From contig CM019063.1 of NCBI GenBank assembly GCA_009667805.1, forward strand, positions 197,326,954 to 197,390,953: a DNA stretch of 64,000 nt, read 5' to 3'. The notes under the pieces were generated by a model. That model saw nothing but the letters and a program-made list of their open reading frames with translations, was not told the DNA's origin and did no database searches. Positions 33,023-42,995 of this stretch are shown in pieces (within the stretch, counting starts at the first letter, position 1; each line of letters starts with the position of its first letter). The DNA is from Leptobrachium leishanense. Its lineage: Eukaryota; Chordata; Amphibia; Anura; Megophryidae. A program made the position numbers and the translations under genes.

Positions 33023-33973
33023 ATGAGCATTAATAGCATTTATAACTCATCCAATGAATTTGAATTCACCATCCTTGGCTTTCCAGCTTTAATGAGAGCA
33101 CCTGTAATCTCATTCTTGATCATGTTAGTTATTTACACAATTAATGTTTTTGAGAACATGCTTATCATCATCGTAACAAGATTTGACCGTCAACTAAATA
33201 AGCCAATGTACTTCTTCATAGGATATCTCTCACTGGTGGACATTTCTTTAGCTTCAGTTGTCTTGCCTAAAATGTTGGCCATCACCCTCTCACAAAAAAA
33301 GACGATTTCCTTCCCTGCTTGTATGATACAGATGTATGTATTCTTAGCTGTTGGAATCACAGAGTCTTTTCTCCTTACGGTTATGTCTTATGATCGCTAT
33401 GTTGCTGTGTGTAATCCCTTAAGGTATAATGCTATCATGACTAATAAATGTTGTAAACATTTGGTGTTGGGATGTTGGATGGGAGGTTTGCTTACTGTAA
33501 TTCTTCCAATTGTATTAATCTCTCGGCTTCCCTTTTGTCTGTCTCGTGTAATCAACCACTTTTTCTGTGACATTTCACCTGTAATTCAGCTTTCTTGTAG
33601 TAACATCCAGAATCTACAGTTATTTTTTACATTTATATCGAGCGTAGTCGTTTTTGGATCATTTCCAATCATTCTTCTGTCTTACGTTCAAATTGTGTTA
33701 AATATTTTAAGAGCCTCCACCCATAGGAAGAAGACCTTTTCTACATGTTCTGCACATTTAACTGTTGTTTTGATATACTACGGATCCATCATTTTTATCT
33801 ACATTCGGCCCAACTCCAGGAGTAATTTAGATCTTGATAAAACAACTTCTTTGTTATACTCTGTTGTAACTCCAACTCTTAATCCGCTGATCTATAGCAT
33901 AAGGAACGATGAAATAAAAAATGCCATTAAGAAATTATTTGGAAAGAAGACCAGCTTTAGTGCCGCGGATTAA
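33023..33973 (+). CDS. Olfactory receptor (7TM GPCR), OR gene 1
   Basis: This is an odorant-type G-protein-coupled receptor of 316 aa with seven membrane segments. It would act in the cilia of olfactory neurons through G-olf; this is family knowledge. The start is the first ATG of the open frame, giving MSINSIYNSSNEFEF with an N-glycosylation site NSS. Family motifs: KPMYFFIGYLSLVDI (TM2), MSYDRYVAVCNPL (end of TM3), KTFSTCSAHLTVV (TM6) and PTLNPLIYSIRNDEIKNAI (TM7). Cys residues of extracellular loop 2 are present (CLSRVINHFFCDI). TM1 reads FENMLIIIV where most ORs have GN; the Asn is kept but Gly is Glu. No stop or frameshift, so probably functional. The ligand cannot be told from sequence. 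Confidence 0.95.
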   Translation: MSINSIYNSSNEFEFTILGFPALMRAPVISFLIMLVIYTINVFENMLIIIVTRFDRQLNKPMYFFIGYLSLVDISLASVVLPKMLAITLSQKKTISFPACMIQMYVFLAVGITESFLLTVMSYDRYVAVCNPLRYNAIMTNKCCKHLVLGCWMGGLLTVILPIVLISRLPFCLSRVINHFFCDISPVIQLSCSNIQNLQLFFTFISSVVVFGSFPIILLSYVQIVLNILRASTHRKKTFSTCSAHLTVVLIYYGSIIFIYIRPNSRSNLDLDKTTSLLYSVVTPTLNPLIYSIRNDEIKNAIKKLFGKKTSFSAAD

Positions 33974-34468
33974 AAAATATGGGTACTTACTGTATAAGGT
34001 CTTTGGATAGACATGACGAACTGTACTTTTATTAAAACTCCTGTACACATACCGACTCGGAATGTGCAATTAGTTTCTGACACACAGCATTTGTGCTTTT
34101 TTTATGCCACCCCGGTAAACTGCTAGTGCGCGATGAGGGTATTGCTGCGCAGATGAGAACTGAGTGCACTTAATGATAGCTGTGTGCATGTGTGTGAGTG
34201 GGATTAGTAGTAAGTATATGGTTGGACAAAATGAGGTGACATTAAGCATGCAAGTGGGTGGATGGTTAAGGCTAGGGACAGATGAGCGCATTTTCTGCGG
34301 CCACCGTAAAAATGTACGTCGATGCGTGCGCACGCATTTTTTCACGGAATACGCTTAAGTGGTCAGACGATGCGCAATTCTGGACGTATTTCATGACGGT
34401 GGGGTAAAAAAAAGAGAAAAATCAGATGAATCTAATCAATTGAGAAATGAAAAAATAAGGGCAAGGGT

Positions 34469-34476
34469 TATAAAAA
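34469..34476 (+). promoter_or_regulatory. TATA box of the H2 transposase gene
   Basis: GGTTATAAAAAGCC lies 39 bp before the ATG at 34508, as in H1. Confidence 0.6.
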
Positions 34477-34507
34477 GCCGTTTTGGGGATGGTGGCGTTT
34501 TTCAAAG

Positions 34508-36813
34508 ATGGATCCTGCACATGTCTTTGTGTTTGGTGCGATGGGGTACCTGTACCTTAAGAGGAAGAGAAAGCGGCGAACCTGGGTTCATGAAATCAAC
34601 GCTGCCAGACCGACGCATGGACACTTCGTGACGCTGTACAGGCCACTGCGAGAGAGGGACCCCGTGAAGTTCTTCAACTACATGCGGATGTCCATCGCCT
34701 CCTTTGATGAACTGTTGTCGCGGGTACGGGAGCCGCTGACCAAGAGGGACACCAACATGCGGCCCGCCATACCACCGGAGGAGATGATAGTCATCACTTT
34801 GAGGTACGTACTGTCACACACCTGCATACATGACATCGCTGCCAGTCACCTGACATGAGTGCATCATGTCTGTAGTCACATGCCCACTGTTACATGCACA
34901 CACACACACACACGGGCATCACATCACACGTACATAATCATAAATGACTCCGACAACAATGTAGAAAAATAATAATATAATATGAAATAAAACAGTAATA
35001 TATTCTGGACATATATTACAACTCGTTAAGAAGGTCAGGATATATAAAACATCAAAACAAATAACACATAACAAAAAAAAACTAAATAATATTTATGACA
35101 TGCATCATAGTTGCTGATACCGCGGAGCATCTGGGTCATGAGGGCCGGTGGTGTGGCTACAGCTGGACCCCGACTCCGTGTGTGGCCTGGCTCCAGGGGG
35201 CATGGCTGGGCGGGTGGACAGCACCTCACTGGAGACGGAAGATCCACTGGCGGATTGTGGCACAGCATGGTAGGCGGCTGCGTGATGGGGACGGGAAAGG
35301 ATGTCCTCCAATATTTCCAGGGATCTGTGCCGGTACTCCATCTTCTCTGCCTCGCTCATCCTGTTGAGTAGGAGCATACATGCATTGAAGAAGGACATGT
35401 CCACAGAGTCCGCAAGCATGCAGCGTTGGTGTGCATGGTTGGTCTGAGCCTCCATGAAGGTGACCATGGCCTGCTCCAGGTCTGCGGCTTGCGCCCTCCT
35501 CTTCTGGCCAGGTCTGGTGCTGACCGTGGTTGCGGTACCTGCCACCTGTGGTGTCTCCGAATCCTCCTCCATTTGCGACTCAGCACCACCCCGGTTCTCC
35601 TCCTCCTGGCAGCTGGCAGAACCTCCTGGCACCATTTGTTGTACCTGTGTGCCAGAGGTCAATGGCTGGTCCATGCTGCTGACACTCCTGCGCGGCTCCT
35701 GGGTCCTGCGGAGGAACGATAGTTGGTCGGCATATATGTACCCCCGGACCTTTTTTCGCACCAGCTCCAGAGCGCGCAGCCATGGCCTGCTTCTTCTGGA
35801 CGCGCATGTAGTTGTCGCGTACTGTGCGCCATTTGTTCATCGCCTCTTGTGCTGAAAAACATGATGAGAGTGACATTAGCTTGTGTTCATGGTATGTGAT
35901 CATATTCAAACATTTTTGTTTTGTCTTCTAGGTATCTCGCTAGTGGGTGCAGTTTGAAGGATCTGCATTATAGCTTCGCGTTGGCAGATCAACAGCTGGT
36001 GAGATCGTCCGCAAGGTGTGCCAAACCATATGGGAGACCATGAAGGGCGAATGTTTGCCAAGACCGACACATACGGCATGTCTGGAAATTGCAGCAGGAT
36101 TCTGGGAGAGAGCCAACTTTCCAAACTGCCTGGGAGCCGTGGATGGCAAACATGTCCGCATAGTGAAGCCACCGCACAGTGGCTCACTGTATCAGAATTA
36201 TAAACATTACTTTTCTATAGGCCTACTGGCGGTGTCAGATGCCAACTATAGTTTTGTGTATGTGGATGTCGGTTCATACGGCAAAGACTCTGACTCCACA
36301 CTGTTCAGGAACTCCACACTGTGAAATGAAATTGAGAGTGGGTCCCTGAACATCCCCAGACCCGCACCATTGCCTGGCAGTGACGTGGCAGTCCCCTATG
36401 CCTTCGTGGGTGACGAAGCATTCGGCCTATCCACACACCTCCTACGGCCCTACTCAGGGACACACCTGACTGTGAAGAAGCGGGTGTTTAATTATAGGCT
36501 GTCGCGGGCGAGACGGTATGTGGAGTGTACCTTTGGCATACTGACCAACAAGTGGAGGATTCTACATAGACCGCTGGATGTGAATGTGGACTTCTGTGTG
36601 GACATAGTGAAATGCTGTTGCATGCTACATAATTATGTGCGGGCCAGGGATGGTTTTAATTTTGACGATACCCTCACAGTTGACGGTCTTGTGGATGATG
36701 TGAACTATGACATCATAGCTGTGAATAGATACAGCAACAGGTATCGCGATGCTCTATCTAATTATTTCATCAGTGATGCAGGTGAGGTGCCCTGGCAGCT
36801 GGGGAGCATTTGA
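34508..36813 (+). pseudogene. Harbinger transposase pseudogene, spliced
   Basis: Exon 1 is 34508-34803 (MDPAHVFVFGAMGYLYL...), followed by GTACGT. Exon 2 starts at 35932 after TTGTCTTCTAG. A one-base deletion at about 35975 (CTTCGCGTT against CTTCCGCATT in H1) shifts the frame, and TGA at 36322-36324 replaces the Trp codon of TLWDELE. The catalytic motifs VDGKHVRI, VGDEAFGLS and RYVECTFGIL remain legible. Spliced length is 1178 nt, one short of the 392-codon frame plus stop seen in H1. Confidence 0.88.
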
Positions 36814-37087
36814 GTTTCACATCAATGATTACATTTGTTTGTTTTATTATTATTATTGTGATTTACATTTATGGGATTATGAATTAAATAATATTATACT
36901 CACTCTGTATGTGCTGCTCTTTCTCGGACCACATATCATAATCCGGGTACACCTGACGGGACACCTCGACCCATGCGCTCGCCTTCTTCCCCTTGTCCTT
37001 ATACCTCTCGCAGGCCGTATCCCAGATCCCTGGATGCTCCCCCACAGCGCTGATGAGCCTCTCGACGTCCATCTCTGGTCCAGACAT
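35105..37087 (-). pseudogene. Harbinger MADF accessory gene, one frameshift
   Basis: Exon 1 is 37087-36904 (MSGPEMDVERLISAVGEHPG..., MADF) before GTGAGT. Exon 2 is 35851-35105 after TTTTTCAG. An extra A in the run at 35751-35756 (six against an expected five) shifts the frame between GAGAKK and VRGYIYADQLSFL. The remainder, including the BESS-like segment VDMSFFNACMLLLNRMSEAE, is open. Spliced length is 931 nt, one more than a multiple of three. Confidence 0.85.
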
Positions 37088-37410
37088 CTTTCACAGTCGC
37101 AGGTACTCACCAACGCAATTCTGGGGAATTCCGGCTGTTTGAGCGTTATGTAGGCCGCACACTAGCAGCGTCTGACGTCTCCTAATCACGCACACACGCT
37201 GCCATGCGGCCGCCGCGCACTCTGTACGTCTGTAGCAGCGGTTTCACGTTCTGATAAAAATGCGTTCATTTGCCGGTTGCGTGGTGTCGGCGCACTTTTG
37301 TACGCACGTACTGCGTATATTGGCCGTCATTGGCCGTTATGTGCTGCTACTGCCGCCGTGATTTAGTGCGCCTGCACGCGCGTTCCGACTGCCCCACTCT
37401 GACCCTAGCC

Positions 37411-37944
37411 TTAGTGAGTTCACACACCTGCATAAATAGCAGCATATTTAAACACAAACGCACAAACCTGATCACACATTTGCAAAACACACACAAATAC
37501 ACTGGGCCATACACTTGTGCACACACACACACAAATACAGTGGGACACATACCTACACATGTTGGGTCATACACACACACACAATTGAATGAAACATCAC
37601 ACATGCTCACAAATAATTTAATTACATGACCATTTAAAACAGGAAATATTTCTTGTTAAAAGCCATTTTTTGTCAATGGAGTGGCAATTTTTATTTTTGT
37701 AATTCCAATTGATTCCCATGTTGATAGATGCCATGTGAAGATTATCAGTAGCACCTGCTATAGTGCTATGGCACTTTTCCATTTTGTATAAATTCCAGTT
37801 TGTATATTTTTTCAAATTACCAGTTTTTTTATTGTTGCTGTAAAAAAGGGAGATAAAAGGAGACCGTATGCTTTGTATTTGCAACAAAAAAAATAAACGT
37901 CTATTGTACAGATGGAAAGGAATAAGATAGATATACAAAATAAA
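37411..37944. other. CA-rich simple-sequence region
   Basis: 37420-37600 is rich in ACAC and CACACA runs broken by unique bases. The rest has no recognised feature. Confidence 0.6.
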
Positions 37945-39624
37945 AGGGTTATTCACAGAACACCGAAATGTCGCACACATTTTGGTGCTCTGTCTTTCCC
38001 CGCACTTCGGGGAATCAAATTTCCTCACCCTGTGGTGAATTCACCATTCACCGCAGGGTCCACGAAGTGCCAGGAATTGGCAAACCTGCCGCAAACCCGC
38101 TGGCCACCACCGCAAACCCGTCGCCACCAACCCGCCAGACAGCCACCACAACCATGCCGGACAGCCACTAAATGCAGCTGACAAGCACAGCGTCGACCAG
38201 CAGCAAACAAAACTGACAAGCCGCCGGACAGATAAAAAAAAAACCCAATACGATTGAAAGTGTCAAAATTAAAACAGTGTTTGTAAAAAAAAAAAAACAA
38301 AACTACTGAACGGAAATGTCTGGAAATTACATATAAGGTCCTATGAATGATAATAAAAAGGTCTGTTACAGAAAAAAGAAAAAACACAAAAAATCCCTAA
38401 AAATGCCTAAAAGATCCTAAAAAAATCAATAAATAGAGAGAAGTTTTACTGCAGAATAAAAATAATAAACGGTTTATTAGATATTGCATAAAAACGGGAA
38501 TAATTTTACATTGAAGCCTATCAGGGTTATCCAAAGAGATTCGAAAAGTCACCGCACGTTCGGTGACTTTTCGTTCTCTTCAATTCGGTTCCTTTTGCCG
38601 ATCCCATTTCGGTGACCCTGCGGTGTATTCAGCAAGCACCACAGGGTCCCCGAATTGCAGGGAAAAGCTGCCGCAAACCTGACGAAAACTCACCGAATGC
38701 ATGCTGAAAACAAGCAAAAACATCTGGATTAACCTTCGAAGAAGCCGAACAGGAGCCGAACAGGAGCCGAAAAGGAGCCGAATCACACAGAGCCGAAGCA
38801 GCTGTGACGTAGAGGAGGCAGTGAATAAATTAGAAAAACCATTTGTATGAATCTGGGAAAATGAAACGCTGTTTGCAAAGAAACTACTGAGCGAAAATGT
38901 CTGAAATTTTCACAGGAGGTCCAGGGAATGATAATAAAGAGGGCTGTTACAAAAAAAATAAGCAAACTGAAAAAAAAATCCAAAAACAAATCGGACTTTT
39001 AATTTTTTTTTTAAAAATTCAGAAAAATGCTTAAAGTATTCTAAAAAATTTATAAATAAAGAGACTTTTTGCTGCAGAATTTTATAATGAAGGGTTTATT
39101 AGATATTGAATTAAAACGGGAATATTTTTAACATTGAAGCCTATGGGATTCTCCTGAATAAATTTGCCGTATTAAACCACCGAATGACAGGGCATTAGGG
39201 GAACCTTTCACTGCTGGTTTGTGTTCTCTGAATAGCCGAAGCAGTGCTTTTTTATGGGGATTTCACTGCCCTCGAACAGGCACCGAACAGGCACCGTATG
39301 TGCAGGCAATTTGCCAGGATTTGGCGAATTGCCTGCTCTCTGGATAGCCGAATGGCCAGGAAAGGTAACCGAACGATGATTTTCAGCATTCGGTTACCTT
39401 TCTCAAGCAATTCGGATCTCTTTGGATAACCCTGTATGTGTTTAACCTGAATAAACTTGCCGAATGAATCCACCGAACAGCAGGGAACTTCGGCAACTTT
39501 TCATTGCTGCTCGGTGTTCTCTGCAAATAGCCAATAGCCAAATGGCCCCGAAATGTCACCGTACGGGGAAATTCCCTGTTCAGTGCCATTTCAGGGCCAG
39601 ATCAGCTCTTTGTGAATAACCCTG
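37945..39624 (+). mobile_element. MITE family A, copy 2, split by another family member
   Basis: It starts AGGGTTATTCACAGAACACC and ends ...TCTTTGTGAATAACCCT. The interior carries the family landmarks (GAAAGTGTCAAA, CTGAACGGAAATGTCTGG, TTTATTAGATATTGCAT). It is interrupted at 38522-39434. Confidence 0.8.
38522..39434 (+). mobile_element. MITE family A, copy 3, nested in copy 2
   Basis: Inverted ends CAGGGTTATCCAAAGAGAT and ATCTCTTTGGATAACCCTG are flanked by TAT on both sides (38519-38521, 39435-39437). Alignment with copy 1 confirms the host sequence continues across TAT, so the duplication is 3 bp. Confidence 0.85.
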
Positions 39625-39645
39625 TGTATGTTTGTAACAGTATCA

Positions 39646-39705
39646 AGGTTATTCACAAAAGAGCCGATCTAGCCCCAAATGGCACCAAACAGGGAACTCC
39701 ACTTT
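39646..39705 (-). mobile_element. Terminal fragment of MITE family A
   Basis: GGTTATTCACAAAAGAGCCG and what follows is the inverse of the right end of copy 2 (39560-39624). Only about 60 bp are present. Confidence 0.6.
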
Positions 39706-39804
39706 CTCTCTACGTGGCTATTGTAATTCAGCATTTAGTTTGCTATACCTTTTTGTATTTTATGAAAGAAAGGAAACTGCCACATTGAAGTCCAGTAATA
39801 CATA

Positions 39805-40582
39805 AGGGTTATTCAATAAGTGCCGAACTTGCCACCAAATTGCACCCAGCGGTGAATTTCACCCTATGGTTCAATTTCATGTCAGTTCGGCTATTCAGAC
39901 AGCTGTCAATTCGCCACAATATAGTTCGCTGCAGATCGCCGCAATTTGTCAACCTTCAGCGGCAGTGAAATTGTCCCATAGAGAACTAATGGTTAATCTA
40001 TTCAGAGAATGCTGAACTGCAACGAAATGTCAGTGAAATGCCCAGATTTATGGTGCTTCAGTTGACAGGTGACAATCGAATCCCACAGGGTTCAATGTAA
40101 AACAATATTAGTGTTTTTATAATTTATTTAAGTTCAACCATTTATTCTTTTAATTTGCAGCAAACAGCCTTTTAATTATTTTAGAATTTTTTTAGGTATT
40201 TTTCTGAATTTTTAGGCGAACGTTTTGATTCCCATTTTTTTATTGGCGTTTTTTTATTCTGTAACAGACTTTTTAATTATTATTTATAGGACTTTCTTTA
40301 TTACTTCCATGCATTTTTATTGTTTTAAAAGCCTTTTAAAAAAATTGTAATTTTTCTTCCCCCCCCCAGTCCAACGGTTGATCGATTTTGTTTTGCAGGC
40401 GTTCGGTGGTCTGTTCGGCGGCTCAGTGGCAGGCTTCGGCGACTCCTTATTCGGTGTACTTCAGTGACCTTACGGTGAATAGTGAATTCACCACATGGTC
40501 GGCAAACTGAAATTGCTGAAGTGCAACGAACAAAAGGGCACCGAAAGTTTGCTGAATTTTCAGTGCTCTCTGAATAACCCCT
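39805..40582 (+). mobile_element. MITE family A, copy 4 (subfamily with NTTGCCACCAAAT)
   Basis: Ends AGGGTTATTCAATAAGTGCC and ...GTGCTCTCTGAATAACCCCT are flanked by ATA on both sides. A truncated relative lies at 46391-46844. Confidence 0.8.
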
Positions 40583-42040
40583 ATAATGAAAGAATGCAGC
40601 CCCAATTCTGAAATCAATTTCTCTCCAGGGGATCATCATTTATGCAGTATAATGCTAGATGAGACTTTAATTTTGGTTTGCTTTCGTACAAAAAGTTGTA
40701 AACATAGCGGTTTATGATGTGAGACAGTGTTAATTAACCCCTGAAGCCCTTTCTGAACAATATTAAAATTATAATTATGTCATAACAATCCAATGTTTAA
40801 AAATGACATTTAGGGGGGCGGAGCTAGCAGCAGCAGCGAGCGGCCGTGTTTTGGAGGAGCTCTGCATCGACACAGCGATTTTCTGCCTTTTTCCTCCTTT
40901 TACTCGGCCGTTCGCAGTGCCCAATTGCTCTGGGGTGGTCCGGGGATTGCCGTGCTTCTTATCAGCTTCTGGACCGAGAGAACCGAGGAGCCCCGCAGCG
41001 TCTTCCCGGGTTTGGGCCTAGTGACGGCGGCCATCTTTGAAGCCTCGAGCTGGTAACAGACCTGCACCTCTACATCTGCGGGGACTGAGAGAGACATGCC
41101 AAGCAGCCGGACAGCGAAAGGGAGCTCCCGCCAGCGGGATATCAGGGAAACGCTGACAGGTGGGTCTGCCACTGGAAGGAGGATGGTTTCTTCATCTCTT
41201 CCTCCAGATTATGGATCATCCGGGGAGGATGATGGGTCCTGGCCGAGCGGGGATGGAGCGGGAATAGCATGGCTCTCCCCTCAGATCCTGCCACTTGACT
41301 CGCGCCCACTCTCCGCGGCGGCGAAGAAGCGAGCGCAGAAAAAACGCAAAAACGCGCTGGCGGCGTCCTCGCTGGTCCTGGAGACCTCTCAGGCCCTGAC
41401 TGGTGAGGATTCAGCTGACGACTCCCAGTTTTCCGCTTCCAGCAGTGGGGCCCCTAAAAGACACCCGGATCCGGGACTGGTGATACCGGCGAAGATGGCT
41501 GTGGCGAAGGTGACCACGCCAGGGATGAACTCTGCTGCCTTAGCAACAAAAGGAGAAGATGAGCATCTTCCCGCTACAAAAGGCGACTTTTGCAGAATTC
41601 TGAACGAACTACGGGAGATACGAGAAATCTGGAAACCAGAAGTGGCTGCGGTTCGAGAAGAGGTCGCTACAGTGCGGTCGCAGGTGGTGGAGGTACAGAC
41701 GGCGACATCCGAGGTGAAACTGGACAAGCACGTCTCTCTGCCCAGGTTGTTGCACTTCAAACACAAGTGGAGGTCCTGACCCGCTCAGTGGAGACGTTAG
41801 AATCTCGACACAGACGCCGTAATATACGAGTCAGAGGCATCCCTGATTCGGTTTCAGCTGAGCGGCTCTTGCCCTACGTTACTCGCTTGGCCCTCCAGGT
41901 CGTTGGGCTCCCATTAGATACGCCGGATATCGTTGGCTCAGTGTTCCGGGTCCGGAGACCTGCGTCGTCCTTTACGGGGGCACCGAGGGATGTGGTGGTG
42001 GCTTTTCGTGACGTGGCTCTCAAGGCGAAAATTATGACTA

Positions 42041-42990
42041 GAAATTGAAAAAGTGGAGGAGGTAATTGGCGCTAGGGTATGACTATACTGATAATTAATA
42101 GACAGGTGCCGCTCAAAAACACTTCGTACAACCCTTTACAATAGTCAAGAAAAAAATGTTGGGTACTAGACCCAGTGTGAGCGCACTTAACTTTTAATAG
42201 TCAATCATTCGACGATAATCCTTGAAGATCTTGATATCGAGGCCAAAACGGATGAACCTGACATTTAAGAAAAAAACAACTCCATGGTGCAAAATAACGT
42301 TTGACACGGATAATTTAAAAATGATGGAATATGGTGGTAAAACTCACAAGGGTGGAGCCCTATTTGGCTCAGATGGTATCGCCTCTTGACCTCTTTGGGG
42401 GGTCACACCCTCTATGTGGAGATTTTCAAACGCTTGGATATGTGGGTATCTTCACGTAAGTGTGTAGATTTTCTCCCATCAGAAATTGATGTTGTTCACA
42501 ATGTTTAGAGACAAGAAGAGATCTCCATTGTGCAGTATTAACGTACTAAGAGACTAAGATAACAAGTGAATACTCACAGTTTCCTGAGCCTCTATACCAG
42601 TGGCTCAGTAAATGAACAAGGGTAGAAATCAAGTTCCAGTCTGGAGTGCAGGTAACGATAAAATCTTAAGACTGAGGAAGTCTGCAGAGGATGCAGACGA
42701 AACGCGTCTCTTTTAAAACCTAAACTGTCATGTTTTAATAAATTGTTTTTTTGATTTTATCGTTACCTGCACTCCAGACTGGAACTTGATTTCTACCCTT
42801 GTTCATTTACTGAGCCACTGGTATAGAGGCTCAGGAAACTGTGAGTATTCACTTGTTATCTTAGTCTCTTAGTACGTTAATACTGCACAATGGAGATCTC
42901 TTCTTGTCTCTAAACATTGTGAACAACATCAATTTCTGATGGGAGAAAATCTACACACTTACGTGAAGATACCCACATATCCAAGCGTTT
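42041..42990. mobile_element. Penelope-like, hammerhead-bearing insertion with giant palindrome
   Basis: The 14 bp duplication GAAAATTATGACTA at 42027-42040 and 42991-43004 bounds a 950 bp insert. The first ~380 bp (GGAGGTAATTGGCGCTAGGG...) are unpaired and encode nothing I recognise. The remaining part is a hairpin with 242 bp arms and an 89 bp loop containing a hammerhead-like motif. Hammerheads with GAAACGCGTC endings are known in Penelope-like elements and retrozymes of animals, so a non-autonomous Penelope-type copy is the best guess. No RT or GIY-YIG is present. Confidence 0.7.
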
Positions 42991-42995
42991 GAAAA
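42423..42995. repeat. Perfect inverted repeat, 242 bp arms, 89 bp loop
   Basis: Left arm 42423-42664 and right arm 42754-42995 are reverse complements with no mismatch that I can find by eye. The outer end (GAAAA) runs into the target duplication. Perfect symmetry implies recent origin, for example template switching during target-primed synthesis, or ongoing correction between arms. Confidence 0.93.
42668..42712 (+). ncRNA. Hammerhead-like self-cleaving ribozyme motif
   Basis: Core CTGAGGA at 42672-42678 matches CUGANGA. Stem II is GTCTGC (42680-42685) with GCAGAC (42693-42698) and loop AGAGGAT. GAAA at 42699-42702 is followed by CGCGTC, giving a minimal stem III and a GUC cleavage site after 42708. 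Stem I could pair AAGA (42668-42671) with TCTT (42709-42712). One extra A (42679) sits between the core and stem II, a departure from the strict consensus. Short stem III forms are known to act as dimers through the CGCG palindrome. Confidence 0.55.

Larger units (their letters stand above)
34270..37410. mobile_element. PIF/Harbinger element H2, both genes broken
   Basis: It starts GGCTAGGGACAGATGAGCGC at 34270 and ends CTGACCCTAGCC at 37410. TTA occurs at 34266-34268 and 37411-37413 (one extra A on the left). The gene plan is identical to H1: transposase exon 1 (+), accessory exon 2 (-), transposase exon 2 (+), accessory exon 1 (-). Both genes carry single-base indels. Confidence 0.9.

Noticed and set aside
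34860..35100. CA and AT tracts in the H2 intron as a regulatory element
   Set aside because: They are short simple repeats with no counterpart in H1.
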